Shown: piece by piece, positions 1-6,893 of the stretch
Layout of the letters: each line of letters opens with the position of its first letter
Position numbering within the stretch: the stretch's first letter is position 1
Assembly: GCA_003520425.1 (NCBI GenBank)
Contig: DOUU01000254.1
Location: 2,517 to 18,200 of the forward strand
Source of the DNA: Deltaproteobacteria bacterium
Lineage (GTDB): Bacteria; Myxococcota_A; UBA9160
Length of the DNA stretch: 15,684 bases
Direction of reading: 5' to 3'
The notes under the pieces: generated by a model
What the model was told of the DNA's origin: nothing
Databases searched by the model: none
The model's input: only the letters and a program-made list of their open reading frames with translations
Made by a program: the position numbers and the translations under genes

Positions 1-441
1 CGTCTGCAGCGAGGCGAGATCGGAACCGGCATTCGGCTCCGAGAATCCCTGACACCAGATCTCGTCGCCCTTGAGGATGGGCTGGAGGAAGCGTTCCTTC
101 TGACGAGCCGTGCCATGGGCGATCAGCGTCGGTCCCACGAGACCGAGGCCGACCGTGAGATTGATCAGGTCTGGCCCACGTGCGCGCGCATACTCCTCTT
201 GCCAGATGAGGTGCTCTGCCACGCCGGCTCCGCGGCCGCCGAAGGCGCGCGGCCAGTCGAGTCCCGCCCACCCGCCGTCGAAGAGCTCCCGCTGCCAGCG
301 CTTCGCGAACTCCACCTTCTCGGCGGCGGACTCCGGCTCCCTGAAAGCGGGCGTGCCCCAAGCTGTGGGCAGATGCGCGGCCAGCCAGCTGCGGACCTCA
401 TGGCGGAAGCGGGCCTCAGCTTCGCTGTCGCGGAGGTTCAT
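1..441 (-). CDS. Acyl-CoA dehydrogenase, N-terminal part (cut by window edge)
   Basis: This is an FAD-dependent acyl-CoA dehydrogenase that would introduce the alpha,beta double bond into an acyl-CoA. Only the first 147 codons lie in the window; the frame is open to base 1, so the C-terminal half is missing only because the window ends. Reading the minus strand from the ATG at 441 shows the all-alpha N-terminal domain with the family's GWAGLDWPRAFGG stretch (about residues 58-69), then a helix with WQEEYARA (80-87). The flavin/substrate signature GFSEPNAGSD lies at 132-141. The start overlaps the stop of the MaoC gene as ATGA (441-438), implying translational coupling. It is the last visible gene of the minus-strand operon. 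The visible part does not fix chain length or substrate. The motifs make the family secure. Confidence 0.93.
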   Translation of the reverse strand, partial: MNLRDSEAEARFRHEVRSWLAAHLPTAWGTPAFREPESAAEKVEFAKRWQRELFDGGWAGLDWPRAFGGRGAGVAEHLIWQEEYARARGPDLINLTVGLGLVGPTLIAHGTARQKERFLQPILKGDEIWCQGFSEPNAGSDLASLQT

Positions 442-923
442 GAGGAGCGCGCTCGGGCGGGGTTATAGAGCACGAGCCCCTTGTACAAGAGAGAGGGCTT
501 GTCATTTCCCACCACGTGCACCGCGGTCTCGGTCGTGACAAGCGTCCCCTTGGGTTTGGCTTCGGCTCCGACCAAGCGCCCGCGCGCATGGATCTTGCTT
601 CCCGAAGGGACGGGGGCCAGGAATCGCAGGCCATCGGCGCCGTAGTTCGTCGCGTTGCCGTAGCCGACAATTCGAAAGCTGGCGCCGCCGCGAAGGGCGG
701 GTAGCAGCGAGAGCGTGAGAAAGCCGTGTGCAATGGGGCCCCCGAAGGGGCTTTCACGGCGGGCACGCTCCACGTCCACATGGATCCATTGCCGATCGCC
801 CGTGAGCTCGGCGAAGGCATCAATCATCTCTTGCGAGACCAGGGTTTCAGGGCCCCATGGCCCCCACTCCTCGGAGATGGCCGAGCGCAGGCCGTCGATG
901 TCGTCAAACCGAATCTCTTGCAT
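438..923 (-). CDS. MaoC/NodN-like (R)-specific enoyl-CoA hydratase
   Basis: This is a 161-residue single hot-dog-fold MaoC-family protein, expected to hydrate a 2-enoyl-CoA to a 3-hydroxyacyl-CoA. The hydratase-2 motif is clear: the FAELTGDRQWIHVD stretch (37-50) carries the catalytic pair Asp43 and His48, followed by PFGGPIAHGFLTLSLLP (59-75). The second half has NYGADGLRFLAPVPSGS (93-109), typical of the short NodN-like branch. The ATG at 923 has GGAGGG six nt upstream. It lies 31 nt downstream of the thiolase stop and overlaps the acyl-CoA dehydrogenase start by ATGA. Hydratase-2 enzymes usually give (R)-3-hydroxyacyl-CoA, which matches the MFE-2-like SDR in the same operon. Function as a hydratase is likely; substrate is unknown. 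Confidence 0.9.
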   Translation of the reverse strand: MQEIRFDDIDGLRSAISEEWGPWGPETLVSQEMIDAFAELTGDRQWIHVDVERARRESPFGGPIAHGFLTLSLLPALRGGASFRIVGYGNATNYGADGLRFLAPVPSGSKIHARGRLVGAEAKPKGTLVTTETAVHVVGNDKPSLLYKGLVLYNPARARSS

Positions 924-929
924 GGCGGT

Positions 930-935
930 CCCTCC
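930..935 (-). promoter_or_regulatory. Ribosome binding site of the MaoC gene
   Basis: GGAGGG on the minus strand, six nt before the ATG at 923. It is a strong, canonically spaced site in the 31-nt gap after the thiolase gene, so this gene can be initiated independently of its upstream neighbour, unlike the ATGA-coupled genes around it. Confidence 0.7.
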
Positions 936-954
936 GTGGCAAGCGCAGACCGCT

Positions 955-2112
955 TCAGGGTCGCGCGAGGATGGTCATGCCGCAGGTTTGCGGCGCGCCT
1001 CCGATGTTGTGTGAGAGCGCGACGGCCGCGTTGTCGACTTGTCGTGGGCCGGCGCGGCCTTGGAGCTGAAGCACGTTTTCGTAGATCATGCGCACCCCTG
1101 TCGCGCCGGTGGGATGGCCAAAACTCTTGAGGCCGCCGTCGGTGTTGATCGGCAATTCCCCCTTCAGCGCGAACGTGCCCGCGGCAACATGTTCCTTGGC
1201 CGCGCCCTTGTCGCACAATCCCAGATCTTCATACGTAAGGAGTTCCGTGAGGGTGAAGCAGTCATGCACCTGCGCGACGTCGATCTCCTTGCGCGGATTG
1301 GCAATACCTGCCATCGCGTAGGCCTGTCTCGCCGCATAGATGGTGGGCTTCCACCCGAGAAAGTCGAAGCTCGGATCGGATTGCGGGTTGGGCGCGAGCG
1401 CGATGGCGACTGCGCGGACCAGCACAAAATCGTCTCGGAACGTTTTCGCGAGCTCGCGACGAGTGAGCACGACTGCCGCTGCGCCATCGGACTGTGCGGC
1501 GCAATCATAGAGCCCGAAAGGCCAAGAGATGATTCGCGCCTTGAGAACGTCGTCGATGGTGATTTCTCGCTTCAACATCGACTTCGGGGCCAGCGTTCCG
1601 TTGTGGTGATTCTTCACCGCGATCCGTGCAAGATCCTCGCGTGTGGCGCCGTACTTTTCGAAGTAGCGAGCGGCGCACAGGGCAAACCAGCCTGCCGGCG
1701 TCGCCGGCAGATCGCGAACACCACTCATCATGATGCTGGGCCCCGATACTCCTCGGTCCTTGGGTTTATCGAAGCCCACCACAAGGACGGTGTCGTAAAG
1801 ACCACAGGCGACGGAGAAGACGCCATAGCGAAAGGCATCGGTGCCCGTCGCGCAGTAGTTCTGTACGAGACTCACAGGGCGATCGAACAGCTTCAGAGAC
1901 TCCGCCACCTCCGCAGTGCCTCGCGACGGATAGGCCGCGCCACAAAACACGGCTTCGATGCGGCGCTGCGGATCGTCGATGCCGGCGTCTGCGTACGCCT
2001 CATAGGCCGCTTCTACGATCATGTCTTCGGGCGATTGGGTCCAATTTTCGCCGAATTTGCAGCAACCCACGCCCACGATGGCGGTCTTGTCGCGAATGGC
2101 GTCGGGGTTCAT
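955..2112 (-). CDS. SCP2-type thiolase (acetyl-CoA C-acyltransferase)
   Basis: This 385-residue thiolase of the SCP2/nonspecific-lipid-transfer branch is expected to cleave a 3-oxoacyl-CoA with CoA. The N-terminal half holds the nucleophile in VQNYCATGTDAF (Cys87). The C-terminal half holds VHDCFT (His283, Asp284, Cys285), the SCP2-thiolase replacement for the classical C-terminal Cys, plus GGLKSFGHPTGATG with His333 and HNIGG at 369-373. Because these catalytic residues are retained, I prefer thiolase to the Ltp2-type retro-aldolases, which lack them. Thiolases of this branch commonly need a DUF35 zinc-ribbon/OB-fold partner. That domain is encoded immediately upstream as part of the HMG-CoA-synthase-like fusion, and the two genes overlap by ATGA (2112-2109). 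Length is normal for the family. Confidence 0.93.
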   Translation of the reverse strand: MNPDAIRDKTAIVGVGCCKFGENWTQSPEDMIVEAAYEAYADAGIDDPQRRIEAVFCGAAYPSRGTAEVAESLKLFDRPVSLVQNYCATGTDAFRYGVFSVACGLYDTVLVVGFDKPKDRGVSGPSIMMSGVRDLPATPAGWFALCAARYFEKYGATREDLARIAVKNHHNGTLAPKSMLKREITIDDVLKARIISWPFGLYDCAAQSDGAAAVVLTRRELAKTFRDDFVLVRAVAIALAPNPQSDPSFDFLGWKPTIYAARQAYAMAGIANPRKEIDVAQVHDCFTLTELLTYEDLGLCDKGAAKEHVAAGTFALKGELPINTDGGLKSFGHPTGATGVRMIYENVLQLQGRAGPRQVDNAAVALSHNIGGAPQTCGMTILARP

Positions 2113-3536
2113 TGAGGCTCCGGGCGCGGGTTGCGCGAAGGGGTGGCCTTCCAGAAATAGTTGGGCTTGCCGCCAACCTCGTGGATCCGCCGGAACACGA
2201 ACTCAAGCGGTAGGTCGCAGCGCAGCTCCTCGCTGCCGACGCCCGTGAGCTGAAGGTAAGCGCGAGCACCTCCCTCGATCTGCACGACGCCCGCAGCGAG
2301 CGGCGGTTCGGGCGTGGGGAAGAAGTGGTCAAGCGTCCAGGAAAGCAGCCAACCCGGGCGGTCGGAGAGGCGAATGCTTTCGAAATCGTCGCGCGCATGG
2401 CAGTTATAACAAACGCGCTGCGACGGGAAGTACTCGGCGCCGCAGCGTCGGCAGCGGACACCGTGGAAGCTCAGGTCATGGTCGCGCTCGCGAAAGTGCA
2501 CGGTGGCCGAAATTGCCGGCCCCTGGCGTACATCGTGTTCCGCGGCTTCGAGGTGTCGCGCGCGTAGGTAAGCTGCGTAGTCGCGGATCGCGCGCCGGCG
2601 GTCAAGGTGCCAATGGATGGCACGCCGCGGACCGAGCTTCTCGATCTCTGCGGTGGTGCGCCACGCGGAAGCCTCTGCCCCGTCGCCGTAGCTTGCGAAA
2701 AGCAGGCGCTCACCCGGTCTTGCCTCTTCGAGAGCGGCGACGAGGAGCATAGGCGCGAAGGCCGCACCGGTGTTTCCGAGGCGCCCGAAGAGCGGGGATT
2801 GAAGGCGCTCGGTGGCGAGACCTGCGGCGCGAGCGGCGGCTTGATGGCTCGCGAGGTCGGGGGCGTAGAGAGCAGCCCGCGCGAAGTCGTCGGGCCCAAG
2901 TCCGGTCTTCTGGAAGAGACCGCGCATCGCCTCGACCAGCACCGAGCGATGGCCATGCTCCACCACGAAGCGCTCCTCCCAGGTGTGCACGAATGGGTCT
3001 CCCGCCGCTCTCCAAACGTCGAGAATCTCATCGGCGACTGCATGCAACGCTTCGCAGGCCAGAATGCAGTGGGCGTCTCCGACAAGAAATGCGGCGGCGC
3101 CGTCGCCGACGCTCCGTTCGAGGGCGGAGCGCGGAGCGGCCAGCCGGCAGTCCGAGGCCACGACTAGGGCGCCGCGCGCGGTGCCCGCAGCGACCGCGTC
3201 GAGGGCGCCGCGGAGCGCCGATGCCCCGGCTCGAAGCGAGCCCCCGTAGTCCGCGGTGGCGACATCGCGGCGCAGATCGAGCGCCTTCGCGACGATGCTG
3301 GCCGCGAGCTTCTCTTGATAGGGGAGGGTCGTCGAGCCCACGAAAACCGCATCGACCACAGCCCGGTCAAATCCGCGCAGACACTCAGTGGCGGCGGCGA
3401 CGCCCATCGTGATCGCGTCCTCGTCGTAGGATGCTACGGCCTTCTCAGGCCCACCCTCGCTGCGCGATCCGCCAATCAGTGCAAGCGGCAAGCGCGTTGC
3501 CGGCACGTATGCGCCATAGGAGGTAATCCCGATCAT
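2109..3536 (-). CDS. HMG-CoA-synthase/KAS III-like protein fused to DUF35 (zinc ribbon plus OB fold)
   Basis: This is a 475-residue two-part protein. Residues 1 to about 335 are a thiolase-superfamily domain of the HMG-CoA-synthase/KAS III type, with GSTTLPYQEK (67-76, Glu75 at the acid/base position), SVGDGAAAFLVGD (142-154), PDLASHQAA with His231, and GRLGNTGAA with Asn255. The nucleophile region reads ATADYGGSLRAG (93-104). Aligned by eye with archaeal and bacterial HMG-CoA synthases, the catalytic Cys position is Asp96 (codon GAC at 3251-3249), so classic Claisen chemistry is doubtful. Residues about 340-475 are DUF35: a zinc ribbon C362-x2-C365 and C376-x2-C379, then an OB fold. It overlaps both neighbours by ATGA. 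In archaea a thiolase, a DUF35 protein and an HMG-CoA synthase form one complex. By inference this fusion is the partner or scaffold of the adjacent thiolase. Confidence 0.88.
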   Translation of the reverse strand: MIGITSYGAYVPATRLPLALIGGSRSEGGPEKAVASYDEDAITMGVAAATECLRGFDRAVVDAVFVGSTTLPYQEKLAASIVAKALDLRRDVATADYGGSLRAGASALRGALDAVAAGTARGALVVASDCRLAAPRSALERSVGDGAAAFLVGDAHCILACEALHAVADEILDVWRAAGDPFVHTWEERFVVEHGHRSVLVEAMRGLFQKTGLGPDDFARAALYAPDLASHQAAARAAGLATERLQSPLFGRLGNTGAAFAPMLLVAALEEARPGERLLFASYGDGAEASAWRTTAEIEKLGPRRAIHWHLDRRRAIRDYAAYLRARHLEAAEHDVRQGPAISATVHFRERDHDLSFHGVRCRRCGAEYFPSQRVCYNCHARDDFESIRLSDRPGWLLSWTLDHFFPTPEPPLAAGVVQIEGGARAYLQLTGVGSEELRCDLPLEFVFRRIHEVGGKPNYFWKATPSRNPRPEPQ

Positions 3537-5971
3537 GTCGCGATCCCGTCCGCCACGAGCTTCGCTGCCTCCTTGCCCGAGAGGCCAAGGAGCCCGGTCA
3601 GGATGAACGTCGTGTCCGCTCCGAGGTCCGGGCCCGGGCTGCTGAGTGCGCCTGGACTCTCCGAAAGCCGGAATCCCGCGCGCTCGAAGACGAGCTCTCC
3701 GAGCCCGGGGTGCGCGATCCGGACAAAATGCTGACGGTGTGCGAGCTGGGGATCGCCGAGGAGGTCACGGAAGTCCTGCACGACGCCGGCCTCGACCCCC
3801 GCAGCCTGAAGCTCGTTCATCAACGATTCAGCCTCGCGTTCGCGCGTCCACGAGGCGATCCGTAGGTCGAGCTCTTCCTGGCGTGCAAGGCGGCCTGCCA
3901 GGGTATTCAGGCCTGATTCACGTGCCCACGGGGGGTCACCCAGCGCGGCGCGCAGAGCCCGCCACGCGTCGTCGTCCCGCACTGAGATCGCGATCCAGCG
4001 GTCGTCGCCGCGACAGGGGTAGATGGCGTGAGGCGCGGCTCGGCCGTCATGGTTTCCGGCTCTGCATGGACTCGCACCGGTCGCGCTGCACTGCACGATC
4101 GTCTCGCAAAGTGCATACACCCCGACCTCGATCTGCGACACGTCGAGGTGCTGCCCACGGCCTGTTCTGCGGCGCTCGAGCAACGCCGATGCAAGTGCAG
4201 CCGCAGTGAAGCGGGGGGCAAGCGAGTCGGTGATGGTCGCCCAGGGACCATGGGCTTCTCGATCGGGCCAACCGGTCAGGTGATTGAAACCTGCGATCGC
4301 CGACCCTTGGCCGCCGAATCCCGGGTATTTCCGCTGCGGCCCGGTCTGTCCAAAAAGGCTACTCGAGACCATCACGAGGTCGGGCCTTTCCGCACGCAAG
4401 ACCTCGTAGTCAAGGCCAAGTCGCTCCATGACTCCGGGGGCGAAGTTTTCTACGACGGCGTCGGCCCAGCCCACAAGTCGCTTTACAAGGGCGATCGCTT
4501 CTGGGTGGGTTAGGTTCAGCGCGACGCTGCGCTTGTTCGGGTTGAGAAGAATGAACATAGGCGAGCCGTCCAGACCCATGCCTGGTGTGGAGTGCAGCAG
4601 CCGTAGAAAGTCCGGCCGCTCACGGGATTCCACTCGAATGACCTCGGCGCCTTGCTCAGCGAAGTAGCGGGTCGCCACCGGTCCAGCCGCCCCGGCGCCG
4701 AGCTCGAGGATCTTCGTTCCGGCAAACACGCCCGCACGGGTCTTGGGCTCGCCACCAAGCTCGGAAGAATCCTCGCACCCGGCTGCGCCTCTCGGCCGGC
4801 CTGCAAGCCACTCCTGCGCGACCTCTAGCTGGTGCTCGCCGAGCCGTGGCGCCCGCCTCCGAACGCGCAGCTCGGGCGCACTCGAACGCACAAAAAATGC
4901 CGGGTGCTCGAGCCGGGCACTCTCGTCCGCGATCTCAAGCTCCGTGAAGAAGCTCCGCGCTCGAAGCTGTGGATGCTCAAGCAACTCCCGGGCGTCGTTA
5001 CACGGTGCGAGGAGGATTCTCCGGCGCAGCGCTTCAGTGTAGAGCTCGCGCATGGTTTTTGTGCGAAAGAACGCTCCGAATGCCTCCTCGAGGCGCGCGA
5101 GCTCCGGGTCCGAGAGTGACGCCGGGTCGTATCGTGCCCAGTCCATCGCCCGAAGCCACTCCGGGGCCATCCCGCACTCTGCCATGCACTCGACCGTCGC
5201 GGCGAGATTGGCCGCGCGCGCAGGGCCTCCGCGCAGCCCGAAGGACACGAAGCCGTCCTTCGCCGGCCAGATTTCCCGCGTTCGGCCGATCCGCGCGCCC
5301 GTGCGTCGGGGCGGCCGGCCGTGGAGCGCATATTGGCCCACCGCAGAGAGCAGGGTTCCGAGTTGACACTCCTGCATCGACACATCCACGAAATCGCCCT
5401 GGCCCGTCCGCTCACGGTTCCACAGCGCCATCACCACGGCGAGCGCTGCTTCCGCACAGGCGTGGTAGTGCGACGTGGGGAACGTGCACCGCAGGGGTGG
5501 CCGGTCCGGGTCTCCGGTCATCGCCGCGTTCCCCCCCATCGCGACCACCACGAGATCGCCGCCTTGAAACTGCGCGCGCGGACCGGTTTGACCGAAGGGT
5601 GTGATGGCGCAGTAGACAAGACGCGGGTTTCGACGGCGAAGCACCTTTGCGCCGACGCCGACCGCATCCAGAGCGCCCGGTCTCGCCGTCTCGAGTAGAA
5701 CGTCGGCGACATCCGCAAGCTTGAAGAAATCGGCGCGACCAAGGTCACTTGCCAGGTCAAGCACGATTCCCCGCTTGCTTGTGTTAGACGCCGCCCAGAG
5801 CAAACTTCGCTCGGACCCTGGCGCGCCACCGCTGAACGGTCCGCTGCTACGCACCCGGTGGCCGCCCGGCGGTTCCACTTTGACCACGTCCGCACCCAGA
5901 TCCCCGAGGATCTTGCCGGCAAGAAAACCCGGCTCGTCCGTCAGGTCCAGGACCCGCACGCTCTCGAGCAT
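3533..5971 (-). CDS. Tandem CaiB/BaiF (family III) CoA-transferase, two-domain fusion
   Basis: An 812-residue protein about twice the usual length of about 400. It contains two complete family III CoA-transferase units joined by a linker near residues 395-415. Unit 1 (1-395) begins LESVRVLDLTDEPG and ends with PRLGEHQLEVAQ. Unit 2 (416-812) begins GTKILELGAGAAGP and has NPNKRSVALNL, ENFAPGVMERLGLD and FGQTGP. By eye alignment to formyl-CoA transferase (catalytic Asp169 in LGDSNTG), unit 2 keeps the Asp (Asp582 in TITDSLAPRF), whereas unit 1 has His168 there. The fusion may therefore act like a heterodimer with one active site. The ATG at 5971 has GAGG five nt upstream, lies 7 nt after the SDR stop, and the stop overlaps the next gene by ATGA. 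Expected role: moving CoA onto a carboxylic acid, often from succinyl-CoA. Substrate unknown. Confidence 0.93.
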   Translation of the reverse strand: MLESVRVLDLTDEPGFLAGKILGDLGADVVKVEPPGGHRVRSSGPFSGGAPGSERSLLWAASNTSKRGIVLDLASDLGRADFFKLADVADVLLETARPGALDAVGVGAKVLRRRNPRLVYCAITPFGQTGPRAQFQGGDLVVVAMGGNAAMTGDPDRPPLRCTFPTSHYHACAEAALAVVMALWNRERTGQGDFVDVSMQECQLGTLLSAVGQYALHGRPPRRTGARIGRTREIWPAKDGFVSFGLRGGPARAANLAATVECMAECGMAPEWLRAMDWARYDPASLSDPELARLEEAFGAFFRTKTMRELYTEALRRRILLAPCNDARELLEHPQLRARSFFTELEIADESARLEHPAFFVRSSAPELRVRRRAPRLGEHQLEVAQEWLAGRPRGAAGCEDSSELGGEPKTRAGVFAGTKILELGAGAAGPVATRYFAEQGAEVIRVESRERPDFLRLLHSTPGMGLDGSPMFILLNPNKRSVALNLTHPEAIALVKRLVGWADAVVENFAPGVMERLGLDYEVLRAERPDLVMVSSSLFGQTGPQRKYPGFGGQGSAIAGFNHLTGWPDREAHGPWATITDSLAPRFTAAALASALLERRRTGRGQHLDVSQIEVGVYALCETIVQCSATGASPCRAGNHDGRAAPHAIYPCRGDDRWIAISVRDDDAWRALRAALGDPPWARESGLNTLAGRLARQEELDLRIASWTREREAESLMNELQAAGVEAGVVQDFRDLLGDPQLAHRQHFVRIAHPGLGELVFERAGFRLSESPGALSSPGPDLGADTTFILTGLLGLSGKEAAKLVADGIAT

Positions 5972-5978
5972 CTTGACC

Positions 5979-6875
5979 TCAGCTCCGAGGCTTTACGCCG
6001 TTGTAGAACGGATAGGGTGCCTTCTGGATTCCGAGGGGCTCAAGCCGATTGCCGAGCTGGTTCTTGAAGTGCTGGCGCAGGTCCGCGAGCGACCAGCCGC
6101 CGGGCTTCACCATTCCGAACGCGTACTTCGGCTGAGACAACAGCATCAACCGGTCGGCACCGGTCCCGAACACCTGGCCGGTGATGTATCCCGCTTCGTC
6201 GCTGCACAGATATACAACCATGACGCCATTTTGCGTTGGATCGATGAATGGCATCTCCGCCACTTTGCCGTCCGGGCCGCGAAAGGTCGCGGACATCCGG
6301 GTGGTGCCGGCCGGCGAGATGGCGTTCACACGGATCCCGTAAGCCGCAAGTTCGAGAGCGAGCGTGTAGGTCATCGAGGCGATGGCACCCTTGGCCGCGG
6401 CGTAGTTTGTTTGCCCGAAGTTTCCCATGTGGGCGGCGGAAGTCGTCAGGACGAGACTTCCGCCCGTGCCCTGCTCACGCATCCGCAGCGCCGCGGCTTG
6501 GGCGCACCAGAAGGTGCCCATGACATGGACTCTCCAAACATCGGTGAACTCCTCGTCGCTCATCTTCAAGAACGACCGGTCACGCATGATGCCAGCGTTT
6601 GCCACAAGCGCATCGATTCTTCCGAAGGCTGCGACGCATTGGCTGACGATCTCCTCGCAGCCCTTGCGGCTACCCACATCTGCGGTACTGGCCAGCGCGC
6701 GTCCCCCTTGGCTTGTGATCTCCGCGACAGCCTTCGCCGCCTCGTCCCCGTCGACGTCATTCACGATCACGGCGGCGCCAGCCCGCGCCAGGTGAAGGCA
6801 GTGTCCACGGCCGATTCCGCGGCCTCCGCCCGTCACGATGGCAGCCCGCCCCGCCAGGATCTGGCTTTCGTCCAA
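5979..6875 (-). CDS. Short-chain dehydrogenase, MFE-2-like 3-hydroxyacyl-CoA dehydrogenase
   Basis: This 298-residue classical SDR is expected to oxidise a 3-hydroxyacyl-CoA to the 3-oxo compound with NAD(P)+. It has TGGGRGIG (15-22) for the cofactor, Asp65 for adenine binding, NAG (93-95) and the catalytic Ser146, Tyr158, Lys162. The longer C-terminal tail and overall sequence resemble the dehydrogenase part of peroxisomal multifunctional enzyme type 2, which is (R)-specific, fitting the MaoC hydratase downstream. The tail reads KAPYPFYNGVKPRS at the end. The start is TTG at 6875: there is no early ATG, and a GGAGGGAGGG stretch lies five nt upstream. It sits 18 nt after the CaiB stop and 7 nt before the tandem CoA-transferase. 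The exact substrate is not readable. Confidence 0.92.
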   Translation of the reverse strand: MDESQILAGRAAIVTGGGRGIGRGHCLHLARAGAAVIVNDVDGDEAAKAVAEITSQGGRALASTADVGSRKGCEEIVSQCVAAFGRIDALVANAGIMRDRSFLKMSDEEFTDVWRVHVMGTFWCAQAAALRMREQGTGGSLVLTTSAAHMGNFGQTNYAAAKGAIASMTYTLALELAAYGIRVNAISPAGTTRMSATFRGPDGKVAEMPFIDPTQNGVMVVYLCSDEAGYITGQVFGTGADRLMLLSQPKYAFGMVKPGGWSLADLRQHFKNQLGNRLEPLGIQKAPYPFYNGVKPRS

Positions 6876-6880
6876 GGTTT

Positions 6881-6890
6881 CCCTCCCTCC
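6881..6890 (-). promoter_or_regulatory. Ribosome binding site that fixes a TTG start
   Basis: The minus strand reads GGAGGGAGGG, then AAACC, then TTG at 6875. This purine-rich site, in the 18-nt gap after the CaiB stop, supports the TTG as the real start of the MFE-2-like dehydrogenase. The strong site may offset the weak start codon. Confidence 0.7.
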
Positions 6891-6893
6891 TTA

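Noticed and set aside
955..2112. Ltp2-like retro-aldolase of steroid side-chain degradation
   Set aside because: Cys87, the HDC motif and the GHP histidine are all retained, as in true thiolases; steroid context is not otherwise shown.
1039..2115. Long plus-strand open frame opposite the thiolase
   Set aside because: It is the antisense of a gene with full thiolase motifs; the translation has no recognisable domain and arises from GC-rich codon bias.
2109..3536. Mevalonate-pathway HMG-CoA synthase
   Set aside because: The predicted nucleophilic Cys is Asp, a DUF35 domain is fused on, and the neighbours are degradative; no HMG-CoA reductase or other mevalonate gene is in view.
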